Source: an uncultured Muribaculaceae bacterium (lineage in GTDB: Bacteria; Bacteroidota; Bacteroidia; Bacteroidales; Muribaculaceae). From it: 38,651 nucleotides of DNA. The translations under genes and the position numbers were made by a program. Positions 8,279-18,200 of the stretch are shown one piece after another. Within the stretch, counting starts at the first letter, position 1, and every line of letters starts with the position of its first letter. Location: contig CAJUBL010000023.1 of NCBI GenBank assembly GCA_910584665.1, positions 1 through 38,651 of the forward strand. The letters run 5' to 3'. A model generated the notes under the pieces. That model saw only the letters and a list, made by a program, of their open reading frames with translations, searched no databases and was not told the origin of the DNA.

Positions 8279-8683
8279 ATGCAAACCGCTTTAATCTGTA
8301 TCTCAGTTTTTATCTCAGTACTGCTTATCATAGTTGTTCTGATCCAGAAGTCAAAGGGTGGTGGCCTGGCATCCAATTTTGCAGGTTCAAACCAGATCAT
8401 GGGTGTACGTCGCACTAACAATTTCATCGAGAAAGCTACCTGGACACTGGCAGTGATCGTGTGTCTGCTGTCGCTCATGTCGGGTATCCTGATGCGTGGT
8501 GGCGCTGTTGACAATCAGCCTCTTGTGAAAGATGTCAATCCCATCGAACAGTTCCCCGGTACTTTTGAGACACCGGAGCAGGACGCAACTTCCACCACTC
8601 CCGGGGCAGAGAGTGCCGATGGGTCTGAGACTGTGGCCCCCGAAGCCGGTGCCGAGGTTCCCGCTGTTACCGTTGAGGAGTAA
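8279..8683 (+). CDS. secG: Preprotein translocase subunit SecG
   Basis: A 134-residue protein with two transmembrane segments (about 3-22 and 55-74) separated by the signature cytoplasmic loop VLIQKSKGGGLASNFAGSNQIMG, here seen as QKSKGGGL plus the R-R-T-N turn before helix 2. SecG helps SecYE move preproteins through the inner membrane. The acidic, threonine- and alanine-rich tail of about 50 residues is typical of Bacteroidetes versions. It is last in the cluster and followed by a terminator. Confidence 0.92.
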   Translation: MQTALICISVFISVLLIIVVLIQKSKGGGLASNFAGSNQIMGVRRTNNFIEKATWTLAVIVCLLSLMSGILMRGGAVDNQPLVKDVNPIEQFPGTFETPEQDATSTTPGAESADGSETVAPEAGAEVPAVTVEE

Positions 8684-8714
8684 TTCCCGGAACATATACC
8701 GCAGACAATATAGC

Positions 8715-8750
8715 AGGCTGTCATGCTTCCGCGCATGACGGCCTTTGTTT
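8715..8750 (+). terminator. Rho-independent terminator after secG
   Basis: Stem AGGCTGTCATGC (8715-8726) with GCATGACGGCCT (8733-8744), one wobble, a 6-nt loop, then a T-rich tail. Confidence 0.75.
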
Positions 8751-8910
8751 CGTTAAATTTACCCCGTTTCTTAACGGCGTTTATACCGTGTTTCGTATGA
8801 ACTTTACCGGGAGACGGGGTGTTTTATCACATGACGGTCTGTGCAGTATATCCGTAACATATGCCGGATAAAGTGTATGGATCCTGCGCTTATATTATAT
8901 TGTAATAGTT

Positions 8911-9804
8911 ATGAATACATTGAATCATATGGTGGCTATCGCCGCCGCGTCTACTATTATGCTGGCTTCCTGCAATAACAGCAGGTCCGGATCTGATCAG
9001 CAGGCCGAGATAGAAGATATTCTCGAGAAGAATACTGTTACGGTGACTGAGAATGCCATTACCGATACGTTGCTTACCATAGGAAGGGCACAGATGCGGT
9101 TTGCCGAGGTCTCACGTATCTTCCAGATTGACAGTACCGAGCAGTTTTATCTTTCGGTAAGGGCTATTGTTCCTGCCGATCAGAGTAAAATCACCGACAG
9201 GCTGTATCACCGTCTGCTGGGATATTATAAGGAGTTGGGTGACACTTTTGCCGATGCTCCGGCCGCCGCGTCTACGCCTGTAGGTCTGGCCCGCGCGCTT
9301 GACGATATGGGACGTCAGTTCCGGAGATATGTTCAGCCGTATGCAGCCGATACGATTACGGCGGGATTTATGATGAATGCCGATATGAGGCCGGTATACG
9401 GAACCGACAGGTATCTTACCTATGCTGTTTATGATGACTATTATACTGGCGGAGCACATGGTGAGATCGATACCTATTTCACGACATTCGATATTGCTAC
9501 CGGCGAGCAGTATACCTTCGGGACTCTTTTCTCTAAAGAGGGTCAGAAGGCTATAAGATCGAAGATTGTCGAAATTATTGCTAAAGACAAGGGGCAGACT
9601 GTCGACGGTTATCTGAAGTCACTGAATGAGTTTCTGATGCCGGCAGAGCCTGTCGGGGTGGATGATTTCCCGGTCTATCATGTAGGTATAACATCAATGG
9701 GAGTGGTTTTTACATATCCCAAGTATACGATTGCGGCCGGTTTTGAGGGATGCCCCAGTTATGTCATTCCGCTTGACGAGGTCTCTTCTTACCTATCGCT
9801 ATAG
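8911..9804 (+). CDS. DUF3298-domain lipoprotein
   Basis: A 297-residue protein with a clear lipobox (MLASC) at about residue 21. The C-terminal half contains the DUF3298 signature YYTGGAHGEIDTYFTTFDIATGEQYTFGTLF, preceded by a DUF4163-like strand region. This family includes the extracellular part of RsiV-like proteins, and related lipoproteins are common in Bacteroidetes, where their function is not established. Its final 41 nt overlap the 3' end of the convergent flippase-like gene. Confidence 0.8.
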   Translation: MNTLNHMVAIAAASTIMLASCNNSRSGSDQQAEIEDILEKNTVTVTENAITDTLLTIGRAQMRFAEVSRIFQIDSTEQFYLSVRAIVPADQSKITDRLYHRLLGYYKELGDTFADAPAAASTPVGLARALDDMGRQFRRYVQPYAADTITAGFMMNADMRPVYGTDRYLTYAVYDDYYTGGAHGEIDTYFTTFDIATGEQYTFGTLFSKEGQKAIRSKIVEIIAKDKGQTVDGYLKSLNEFLMPAEPVGVDDFPVYHVGITSMGVVFTYPKYTIAAGFEGCPSYVIPLDEVSSYLSL

Positions 9805-10843
9805 CTGTGAATGCCCAGAGTCCTACAATGATGGTCAGTAGGGTGGACATTGTAAGTATGAGATTTGCAAAAGCCTTTGAGTCGAGCTCGAAGGCTTTCT
9901 GTGTGGCGTTGTCGAGACCGTCGGGGCAGTATAGACTCAGGCCGAAGATTACAGCAATCTGATAAGGCCCTATGCCGCCGTTGCTGGGGATACCCATTGC
10001 TATGGTTCCGAGTGTGAAGCATACGAGAACAGCTGAGAGTCCGTTTTCGGCAAGTATTACTCGTGTGAACGGGAATGCCTGGAAAGCAAGGATCATCTCT
10101 CCGAAATAGCATCCCCACAGCAGAACAGTCCACAGCATCCACATGCCTTTGCGTCTGATATGCAATATAGCCGTGAATCCGAGCCACAGTTCACGGATGA
10201 AATTTCTGGCTCTGTTGATCAGACTGTTGCCTGACTTGTTTCGGAAAAACATAAAGGCGGCTATTGATACAAGCGTAATGAGCGCAATTGTCCATGGTGA
10301 TGTCGCGAGACTGACGATGTTCCTGTATCCGTCAGGATAGCGGTGTACGAAAGCCGAGATGGCGTGGTGTCCTGTGATCAGGGTGAACAGAGTGAAAAGC
10401 AGGCCGGTTATGAGGTCGGCGAAGCGATCGGCAATCATTGTGCCGAATACGGTGCCGAAAGGGGCATTCTCGCGGTGGGCTATGAACCCCGAACGCCATA
10501 TCTCACCGAGCCGCGGAAAGACGAGGTTTGTGGCGTATGTGCCGAAGATGCTGTATAGCAGCTGGATGAACGGAGTCCTGACGCCCACACCGTCAAGCTG
10601 TATTCCCCATCTGAGAGCGCGGAATACATAACTCATGAAACCGACGGCCAGCATCAGTCCTATCCATCTGAAGTCACACTTTGTACGGATTACCAGAAGC
10701 ATGTCAGACAGAGAGTCGTCGCGAAACAGCAACCAGCATAAACCGATGCTTATCATCACCGGAATGACAAATTTGAGTATGGCGCCGACGGGGCTCTGGC
10801 GTCTTGGGGTTGCGGTAGTGTTACATTCGTTAGGTTCTGACAT
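9764..10843 (-). CDS. Flippase-like (LPG synthase TM-region / UPF0104) integral membrane protein
   Basis: A 359-residue polytopic protein with about eight hydrophobic helices and the family features FRALRWGIQLDG, TNLVFPRLGEIWRSGF and a GIPSNGGIGPYQ motif near residue 287. These mark the lysylphosphatidylglycerol-synthase transmembrane region family, also called flippase-like domain proteins. The soluble aminoacyl-transferase domain of MprF is absent, so a lipid- or glycolipid-translocating role is the usual guess. The last 41 nt overlap the convergent DUF3298 gene. A good promoter lies 20 nt upstream. Confidence 0.82.
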   Translation of the reverse strand: MSEPNECNTTATPRRQSPVGAILKFVIPVMISIGLCWLLFRDDSLSDMLLVIRTKCDFRWIGLMLAVGFMSYVFRALRWGIQLDGVGVRTPFIQLLYSIFGTYATNLVFPRLGEIWRSGFIAHRENAPFGTVFGTMIADRFADLITGLLFTLFTLITGHHAISAFVHRYPDGYRNIVSLATSPWTIALITLVSIAAFMFFRNKSGNSLINRARNFIRELWLGFTAILHIRRKGMWMLWTVLLWGCYFGEMILAFQAFPFTRVILAENGLSAVLVCFTLGTIAMGIPSNGGIGPYQIAVIFGLSLYCPDGLDNATQKAFELDSKAFANLILTMSTLLTIIVGLWAFTAIAIGKKRPRQAE

Positions 10844-10862
10844 ATGTGTCGATTAGTGTATG

Positions 10863-10893
10863 CAAATATATGACAAGAGGTGTATAAAAGCAA
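10863..10893 (-). promoter_or_regulatory. Promoter for the flippase-like gene
   Basis: On the minus strand, TTG (10893-10891), 20 nt, then TATATTTG (10870-10863); the ATG is 19 nt beyond. Confidence 0.6.
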
Positions 10894-10946
10894 GTATGCA
10901 GGCTTTTATATTTGGTAATGGGGGGTGATAATCTGCTGTAGAATAT

Positions 10947-10976
10947 AAAAAGTCGCTGATTTATCAGCGACTTTTT
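10947..10976 (-). terminator. Terminator downstream of tRNA-Gln
   Basis: A stem of about 13 bp, AAAGTCGCTGAT paired with ATCAGCGACTTT, with A/T runs on both sides, so it can act in either direction. It immediately follows the tRNA 3' end. Confidence 0.8.
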
Positions 10977-10977
10977 G

Positions 10978-11048
10978 TTGTCTTACCAGGATTCGAACCT
11001 AGACAGGCAGAACCAAAAACTGCAGTGCTACCATTACACCATAAGACA
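10978..11048 (-). tRNA. tRNA-Gln (anticodon TTG)
   Basis: The reverse complement folds into a standard cloverleaf. The acceptor stem TGTCTTA pairs with TAAGACA, the D-arm is GTG..CAC, the anticodon loop TTTTGGT carries TTG (reads CAA), and the T-arm has GGTTCGAATCC. CCA is not encoded. A promoter lies upstream and a terminator directly downstream, so it is a single-gene transcription unit. Confidence 0.92.
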
Positions 11049-11091
11049 ATCCTGTGTGCCCAGGTGCGTTCAACATGCGCCTAAAGCGATG

Positions 11092-11122
11092 CAAAATTAG
11101 TGCTTTATTTTCGGTTGTGCAA
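11092..11122 (-). promoter_or_regulatory. Promoter for tRNA-Gln
   Basis: On the minus strand, TTG (11122-11120), 20 nt, then TAATTTTG (11099-11092), 43 nt before the mature tRNA 5' end. Confidence 0.6.
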
Positions 11123-11152
11123 TTTTTTTGATTAAAATGTGTCTGTCGGTCT

Positions 11153-11209
11153 GTAAAACACATGAGGGACAGGTATCCGGCCCGGACTTCTGTTCCCCAT
11201 GTGTTTTAC
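11153..11209 (-). terminator. Long stem-loop after the SusC/D locus, probable terminator
   Basis: A 12-bp perfect stem, GTAAAACACATG (11153-11164) with CATGTGTTTTAC (11198-11209), extended inward by GGGA/TCCC. It sits 15 nt after the last gene of the minus-strand uptake locus. There is no long U-tract, so it may instead protect the 3' end. Confidence 0.5.
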
Positions 11210-11224
11210 GGTTGTGTCGTAGTC

Positions 11225-12865
11225 TTATTCGTAGCAGGTGATGAGGAACATGTTCATACCCCAGCGGTCTGTCCAGACGGCAACGTATCCTTCCTGAGTC
11301 TCGTCGTCGAAGTACCAGTCGGCCATGCATCCGAACGAGTCGTAGAGCCATATGCCGCCATCCTTGTTTTCTTTCGGGTTTTTATCTTTGGTACAGAGTC
11401 CGAAACCGAAGTTGGGGTATCCGGGTACGATATCGTTCAGTTCCTGATTTGTGAGCAGGCCACGTATGCGCCAGTCTGTTCCGGTTGTGAAATAAGAGTA
11501 TGGCATGCCGTTCAGCACCATTGCATGTACGGTCGGTCGGCGGGCTCCGTTACGCTTGAGCCATCTGCCGGTTCTGGACCACCATTCTTCGCCATCGTCA
11601 TGTTTAGCTCCGTTGAACCATGTCTTGTGGTAGTCGCAGGTGCCGCGGTTCGATCCGTCGGGGTTGTTGAGATGTATCTGGATCTGTCCGTTGGATTCGG
11701 ATCCGTTCGGTTTACTGTCTCCTACAAGGTATGGGGCTGTCTCTCCGGTTCCGAAAAACGATATCATCTGAAACTGGTTCTGGTCAAGAGCACTATGGCC
11801 AGTCTCGATGATGGTGTATTCGGCGTCAAGAGAACCGCGATAGACGAAGAATTTGTAGTGCTGCCCCTTGTCGGTGCGTGGCGCTGATGCCGCGATGACC
11901 GCGTTTTCGGTAATGTTACCGGCGACGTTTATATATGATCCTGCATCGGTCTCGTTGCTGCTGATGTCTATGGAGACGGGAGCCTGACCGATGTGGACGG
12001 GACTGTCGGTTACAGATGTCCAGTAGTAGAAATCGGTCTTGCCGGATGCTTTGCGCCCGACGGCCATTACCATGTTTCCGACCCAGTCGGATGTAATGGC
12101 GACGACGTCTGACGGGGATATACCGCCGAGATTCAGGCTGCCTGTGCGTTCGAGGGTCTTCACGTCATATACCATGAACGCGTATGTGTGGTTTGCCGCC
12201 ATTGCGTAAGCCGCGCCTGCAGAGCCTGAATCGCCCCATGCATACCGGCGCGAGAATACCACGATCCTGTCTTTGCCGCAGAATGCCGGGAATCCCATCA
12301 GGTCTCCGGCCGATGCCTTGAGGGCATCCCCATCCATTCCGGGCCATGTGCCGTACTGGCCGGGGTAGCCCATCTCGGTATATGTCTTGTATATTATCTG
12401 CTCACCGTCACCCATACCTTCGCCGTAGGGTTTCAGCTCGCTTTCGGTCCAGCTTACATAATATTTCTCCACATGTTTGCCGTCGCCCGATGTCACGGTG
12501 TATTCGACGGGCTTGTCGAGGTCGCTGAAGTCCTGAGGTAATGTCATCTCCGGAGTTACTGTGGCTCCCATGGAGAGGCAGAATGTGGGGCGGGCGTCGG
12601 TAAGATATTCCTTGGGGTCAAGGTATGGACTGATTCGTACGTAGAAGTGATGCGGGTCGTCGAGAGTGCGGACCTTGAATGTTTTTGCCGGGCGTACTAT
12701 GTCTGTACCGTTTTCGGCGTACACGGCAGGTGATTCAACTGTAAATCCGAAATTCTCGATGCGGGCTTCCGATCGGAGGTCTGAAGTCATGTCATCGTCA
12801 CAGGAGGACAGTATGACAGCGGTGCTTCCGATGATTGTCGAATATATGAAATATCTGAGTTTCAT
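11225..12865 (-). CDS. Surface lipoprotein of the SusCD locus, DUF5018-like N-terminal domain
   Basis: A 546-residue protein with a signal peptide and lipobox (ILSSC near residue 22) followed by acidic residues (DDDMTSD), a pattern that favours surface export of Bacteroidetes lipoproteins. Residues about 35-145 form a beta-rich domain with the VEYTVTSGDGKHVEKYYVSW end typical of DUF5018-type domains. The remaining about 400 residues are aromatic-rich (repeated W and Y) and resemble a beta-propeller-like or glycan-binding module; I cannot name it. As last gene after SusC, SusD and a small lipoprotein it holds the place of SusE/F-like surface glycan-binding proteins. The ligand is unknown. Confidence 0.6.
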   Translation of the reverse strand: MKLRYFIYSTIIGSTAVILSSCDDDMTSDLRSEARIENFGFTVESPAVYAENGTDIVRPAKTFKVRTLDDPHHFYVRISPYLDPKEYLTDARPTFCLSMGATVTPEMTLPQDFSDLDKPVEYTVTSGDGKHVEKYYVSWTESELKPYGEGMGDGEQIIYKTYTEMGYPGQYGTWPGMDGDALKASAGDLMGFPAFCGKDRIVVFSRRYAWGDSGSAGAAYAMAANHTYAFMVYDVKTLERTGSLNLGGISPSDVVAITSDWVGNMVMAVGRKASGKTDFYYWTSVTDSPVHIGQAPVSIDISSNETDAGSYINVAGNITENAVIAASAPRTDKGQHYKFFVYRGSLDAEYTIIETGHSALDQNQFQMISFFGTGETAPYLVGDSKPNGSESNGQIQIHLNNPDGSNRGTCDYHKTWFNGAKHDDGEEWWSRTGRWLKRNGARRPTVHAMVLNGMPYSYFTTGTDWRIRGLLTNQELNDIVPGYPNFGFGLCTKDKNPKENKDGGIWLYDSFGCMADWYFDDETQEGYVAVWTDRWGMNMFLITCYE

Positions 12866-12887
12866 GACTTAATTATAGGTTTGACTG

Positions 12888-13391
12888 TTATTCTTCATCT
12901 TCAGGCTGTTCGACCAGGATTTCCTCACCCTCGAAGTATCCTATTACGAGGTATCGGCGGGTGGTTCCTATGCCCGATGTGACAGTGAATTCAATTCCCT
13001 GTGCCTTGCCGTCGGCGTCACGGTTGGTGATGTTGTGGCGCGTGAGCGGAGGTGTTATTTTCTCGTCGTATGTGAGTGATGCCGACAGATAGCAGTTCTC
13101 CAGATCGTAGGCTCCGATAAGGCTGCGTTTGAGAATGAACTCGATCCTGCCGTAGCCGCCTTCGACATCCTTTACCGTGATTTCATCGCCTGTGACGACC
13201 TCCCCGGCGGCGTTGTATTCGGTAATAACGCCTTGTATGCCTTCGGCCGACGTGTTCATCTTGAGCCGCATGTCAGAGATGAGGTTGTTGTCGTGTATGA
13301 AGTCCTGGTCGGCTTTCTGGCATGCGGAGAATCCAGTCAGCGAGGCCACGGTGACAAGTATGAAAAACAGATTCTTATATAATGGTTTCAT
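12888..13391 (-). CDS. Small lipoprotein of the SusCD locus
   Basis: A 167-residue protein with lipobox FSAC at about residue 24. One beta-rich domain follows, ending in IEFTVTSGIGTTRRYLVIGYFEGEEI, which echoes the VTS-G-T-x-x-Y closing strand of the larger neighbour's N-terminal domain, so the two may share a DUF5018-like fold. The tail is very acidic. It lies 22 nt upstream of the last gene and 26 nt downstream of susD, within one operon. Probably a substrate-binding accessory (inference). Confidence 0.55.
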   Translation of the reverse strand: MKPLYKNLFFILVTVASLTGFSACQKADQDFIHDNNLISDMRLKMNTSAEGIQGVITEYNAAGEVVTGDEITVKDVEGGYGRIEFILKRSLIGAYDLENCYLSASLTYDEKITPPLTRHNITNRDADGKAQGIEFTVTSGIGTTRRYLVIGYFEGEEILVEQPEDEE

Positions 13392-13417
13392 AGTGACTTT
13401 GTTTTATTGATGAGATA

Positions 13418-15229
13418 TTACCATCCCGGATTGTCTTTGCACAGGTGGTTGTTGTTGAGTTCATCGGCCGGGAGCGAGAAGCGGTGATAACGTTCCTGAT
13501 ACATACGCTTCGATCCGCCGTCGGCATCAACTGTCGTGTATGTACGTATTCCGCCGGCAGTCTTGGTGACGAGGTGTCCGTGGACGTTCTTTCCGTCTAT
13601 TGTCTCGCGGGCTATATTCCATCGTCTCAGATCCCAGAACCGCAGACCCTCTCCGGCCAGCTCGCAGCATCGTTCGTTGCGTAGTATTTTCATGAACGCA
13701 TTCAGGTCTGGTGCGTGTGTCGCTGTCTTGTCGGGCAGGTTTACGCGGCGCCTGACGAGATTGAGTGCGTCAAGTGCCCCCGGGATGTCACCGTTCTGTG
13801 CGAGAGCCTCGGCCTTGTTGAGCAGTACCTCGGCGTACCGCAGTATGATCTCGGTGTTGTAGCTCTTGTTGGATGTGGATATCTCTTCGCCTTCCATGAG
13901 GAACTTGCGGAAGTAGTATCCCGTGGGTGTATGGCCGTTGGTTGAGCTGTTATTGGTGTATTCCAGAAAGAAATCGTCTCCATCGTTTATGCCGCTGCCC
14001 TTGTATGTGCCTATCTTGCGGCCTTCCCAGTCCGATCCGTCATACAGTATGGTGGCGTGGAAGCGAGGCTCACGGTCACAGTAGGGGTCTTCGTGGAAGA
14101 ATGTCCAGAACGGGTCGTTCCAGTCGAAGGTCGTTCCGTCTTTGTATTCAAACATGTCAGTGAGTTCGGCTGTGGGAACGATGCGGGCATTGACTTTGCC
14201 CATTCTCTCTATCTTTGAGTCGCCGAAAGGTCTCATCTTGATGTCGTATTCATGAGTCTTGATATCCTTTTTATAATACGTGGCAAAGATGATCTCCTTG
14301 CGGTTTGCTCCGTCGTTCTTGCAATTGAACAGAGATGCGAAGTTGTCGATGTAGTCCTTGTCGGTAGGACTGGCGATGTTGGCTGATACCTTGACAAGGT
14401 CATATCCGCCCAGTTCCTTGCATTTGTCGGCGGCGTCGATTACGATGTCGTAATATTCCTTTTTCTGCTGTTCGGTTATCCCGTCTACACTTGCGGCGTA
14501 AAGGGCTATCCGTGAAAGGAATCCGTATACCATGCCTTTTGTGGCGCGGCCTACGTATTTTTCCTTGTACTGTTCATGTCCGGACCATGTCTTCGGCAGT
14601 TTCTCGATTGCCTGATTCATCTCATCGATGATGAAATCGTAGGTTTCTTTCTCTGTGACGCGGGCGCGGTGTACGTCTTCCTCATACTTGCCGTCGTCAA
14701 GAGATCCTGTGATACCCGATTTATCGGTGCGCAGGACGACACCTCCATAGACTCTCGCCAGGAAGAAGTAGCTGATCGCACGGCAGAACCGTACTTCGGC
14801 GCGTCGTATGTCGCACCAGTCCTCGCCGTATCGCGGCACACCATACTCGTCAATCTCGTTGAGCAGGCGGTTGGCGCGTTTGATACGGCCATACTCGGTC
14901 TCCCAGCAGTTGAACGGACCTGCGCTGTTCTTGCCGAACGTGTTGGACAGCATCCATGACTTGTTATACATGTGTTCATATTGGTCCCATGATGTCGATT
15001 TGGCGATATCAGAGAATGCATCATAGAATTTATTGCCGTCGACATTGAAGTTGGAGTGATCGGCAAACGTCTGGTACGAGGCGATGACATATCCGTCGGC
15101 CGCGTTCTCGTTTCCCCAGATATCTTCGGGAATAAATTGTGTCGTGCTGCGCAGGTTGAGCTCGTCGTTGCAGGATGCTGAGCCGAGCATGAGCGCAGAT
15201 GAAACAAATATATATATGATTTTTTTCAT
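13418..15229 (-). CDS. SusD/RagB-family nutrient-binding outer-membrane lipoprotein
   Basis: A 603-residue protein with lipobox (GSASC at about residue 20) and the SusD layout: an N-terminal region with CWETEYGRIKRANRLLNEI, a TPR-like YFFLARVYGGVVLRTD helix pair, and a C-terminal ALDALNLVRRRVNLP..LRNERCCELAGEGLRFWDLRRWNIA block that is diagnostic of the RagB/SusD family. SusD caps the SusC channel and binds the oligosaccharide or peptide before import. The start codon is 22 nt from the susC stop. Confidence 0.92.
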   Translation of the reverse strand: MKKIIYIFVSSALMLGSASCNDELNLRSTTQFIPEDIWGNENAADGYVIASYQTFADHSNFNVDGNKFYDAFSDIAKSTSWDQYEHMYNKSWMLSNTFGKNSAGPFNCWETEYGRIKRANRLLNEIDEYGVPRYGEDWCDIRRAEVRFCRAISYFFLARVYGGVVLRTDKSGITGSLDDGKYEEDVHRARVTEKETYDFIIDEMNQAIEKLPKTWSGHEQYKEKYVGRATKGMVYGFLSRIALYAASVDGITEQQKKEYYDIVIDAADKCKELGGYDLVKVSANIASPTDKDYIDNFASLFNCKNDGANRKEIIFATYYKKDIKTHEYDIKMRPFGDSKIERMGKVNARIVPTAELTDMFEYKDGTTFDWNDPFWTFFHEDPYCDREPRFHATILYDGSDWEGRKIGTYKGSGINDGDDFFLEYTNNSSTNGHTPTGYYFRKFLMEGEEISTSNKSYNTEIILRYAEVLLNKAEALAQNGDIPGALDALNLVRRRVNLPDKTATHAPDLNAFMKILRNERCCELAGEGLRFWDLRRWNIARETIDGKNVHGHLVTKTAGGIRTYTTVDADGGSKRMYQERYHRFSLPADELNNNHLCKDNPGW

Positions 15230-15251
15230 GTTGTGATTCCTCTTTTACAGA

Positions 15252-18200
15252 TTAGAAAGATAAGTTGAGACCTAAGCTCCATGTGGCCTGCTGCGGATAG
15301 TGTCCGGCACTTACCGAAGGAGATTCCGGATCGACATATTTGAAGTGGCTCAGGGTCCATACGTTTGTTCCGGCGACGTATACGTTGACACGGCTGAAAG
15401 GTGTTTTCGAAAGAATCTGCTCGGGAAGCTCGTATCCGAAGACAAGGTTCTTGAGACGCAGATACTCACCGTTGACGAGCCACCATGTCGAGGCTACGGC
15501 ATTGTTCTGGTTGGCCTGTGTGGACAGTCGCGGGTAGCGGGCGTCGGTGTTCTCCGGAGTCCAGGCCTGTTCGACAAGATATTTCGGTGAGTTGGTATCG
15601 CCATAGAACGGTCGTGTGTAGGGGGTGTGGTCGGTATGTCCGTTACCCCAGGCTCCGTTAAGCATGTAGTCGACGTGCCCTACTCCCTGCCACAGCATGT
15701 TCAGGTAGAAGTTACGGTAGTTGAAGTCCATGTTCAGCGAGAAATTTATCTCGGGCAACGCTCCGTATCCTATGCGCACGTAGTCGCTTTCGGTGCCTTT
15801 GTACATGATTTTTCCGTCACCGTTAGTGTCCAGATACATTATGTCGCCGAGACTGATGCTGCCCGATGGAGGTGCCGGCGCATTGTCAAGCTGTTCCTGT
15901 GTCTGGAACAGTCCTGTGGCGATGAGTCCGAAGCGGGCGCCCATCGAGTGTCCGAGCTGGGAGTTATACATCGGGTGGTCATCGCTGACTTTTTTCTTCA
16001 GTATTTTGTTACGGGCGAAGCTGAATGTGCCGCGTATGCTGTAGTTGAAGTCTTTGGTGACACGAAGCTGGTGTTTCAGAGTGATGTCGATACCCTTGTT
16101 CTCAATGGCTCCGGAGTTCTCGCGCTTCGGATTGTTGCCGCCGAGCGACGATGGGTATTTTCCTGAGATATCCTCTATGAGATCGCTTGTGTGCTGATAG
16201 AATATATCGATCTCGGCTCCGAGCTTGCGCTGCATTACATCGACATCAAGACCTATGTTGTAGGTGCGTGTCGTAGACCATTTGAGGTCGGGTTGCAGGT
16301 ATGAGTTGGTGTAGTACAGTGTAATGGGGTTACCGTTGAGGAAGTATCCGTTGGTTACCGGTTTCTCAAACAGATATGAGTACAGGAACGGACTGATATT
16401 GTTTTTGCCTGATTCTCCGTAGCTGGCGCGGATTTTCAGATTGTCGATCCACTGTATGTTGTCTTTGATGAAGGGCTCGCTCGACATAACCCATCCGGCC
16501 GATGCCGACGGGAAGAATCCCCAGCGGTTTTCAGGGGAGAATACATAAGACCCGTCCATGCGGAATGCGAATTCAAACAGATACTTGCTGTCCCATACAA
16601 AATTGAAACGTCCTACGTGGGATATCATCGATGAGACGCTGTGGCTTCCGCTGACAGTCGTGGGCATTATTTCGCCACCGAGCGATATGTCGACGGGATC
16701 GCTGGTTATATAGTCCTTGGCCGATGCCTGAAATACACCGCTGGAGTTGCGGGTGGCCTCGTACAGATACAGAACACCGATGTCTGCTTTGCCGAACCTG
16801 TGGTTGTAGTTTACCTGCGGACGGAAAATCCAGTTATTGCTCCAGCTTGAACCACGGAAGAATGAACCTTTCTCATCGAAACCGGGCGTTGTGTTCAATA
16901 CCGGTTCGGCATAGTCGATACCTACATAGTAGTTCTTGGGATGGTCTGAGAAATTACCCGTGAGACCGTGTGTGTACTGGTAGTTGGCCCATACCGATAC
17001 TTTCAGGCCTTCAAGTAGTTTGTGCACGTCCTTGAAGTCATATTCAAGCATTCCGCTCACGTTGACAGTGTTGACGTTGAGTGTGGTCTTGCCTGTGTTC
17101 TCAAGCAGGTGTATGGGGTTGTACTGAGAGTCGCCTACCTTGTAGGCGAGGGGCAGTCCTTTGTATTCTTTCTTGATGATGGGAACGGCCGCAATGGCGT
17201 GGCGTGCGGGGTTGAATTCGTCCTGCTGGTTGGTGATATTCACTGCTGGCCATTTGCGCTCGGTGCGGAATCCCGAGATGTTGGATACGAACCGGAGGTT
17301 CTTGGCGACAGAGATGTCGAGATTGGCCCTGAGGTTGTACCGGCGGTAGTTGGTGTTGCGCATTGTTCCCTGCTGGTCCATGATTCCGGCCGAAACGTAG
17401 TAATGGGTCTTTTCAGTACCGCCGGTGGCCGAGATGGTATGGTTGTTGGTAAGGCCTGTGCGGAATGTTTCCTTGATCCAGTCTGTCTCGCCGAGATATG
17501 AGTCGGGGTCGTTGTTACCGTTGAGTACACGTTGCTGGAAGTCGGCGTCAAAGCGGGGTTTGATACCGTCAAGACCCGATGCCTTGTTGTGCCAGTACAT
17601 GTATTCCTCAGCATTGAGGTATTCTGGCATGGCGGTATTGCGGTTCCATGTCACCGATCCGCTGTATGATATTCTGGCATTACCTTCCTCACCTTTCTTC
17701 GTGGTGATAAGTATGACGCCGTTGGCACCCTGTACACCGTATATGGCGGCCGCCGCGTCTTTAAGCACCGATACGCTCTCGATGTCCTGAGGGTTGACCG
17801 AGTTCATGTCCATGGGCACACCGTCGACGATGACAAGCGGTCCGGAATTGGCGAAGTCATTGACACCGCGTACGTGGATGGCGGCGTTGTCGGCGCCCGG
17901 CAGGCCTGTAGACTGCACGGCTGTGACACCCGACACTTTGCCGGTGAGCATGTTGGATACGTTCTGCATGGGCGCTTTTACGAGATCTTTTCCGGAGACG
18001 GACGATACCGAGCCGGTAAGGGTTACTTTTTTCTGCACTCCGTATCCTACAACAACGACTTCGTCAAGGATGGCTGTGTCTTCGGTCATGACGACGCTGA
18101 TGCTGTTACGTCCTTTCAGATCAACCGATTTCTTCTGGTATCCTATATAGGTGAATTCCAAAGTCTGGTTAAGATCGGGGACTGTGAGTGAGAAGTTTCC

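Noticed and set aside
11162..11887. 241-codon open frame on the plus strand
   Set aside because: Opposite the 546-residue lipoprotein gene; composition is a mirror of that gene and it has no recognisable start context.
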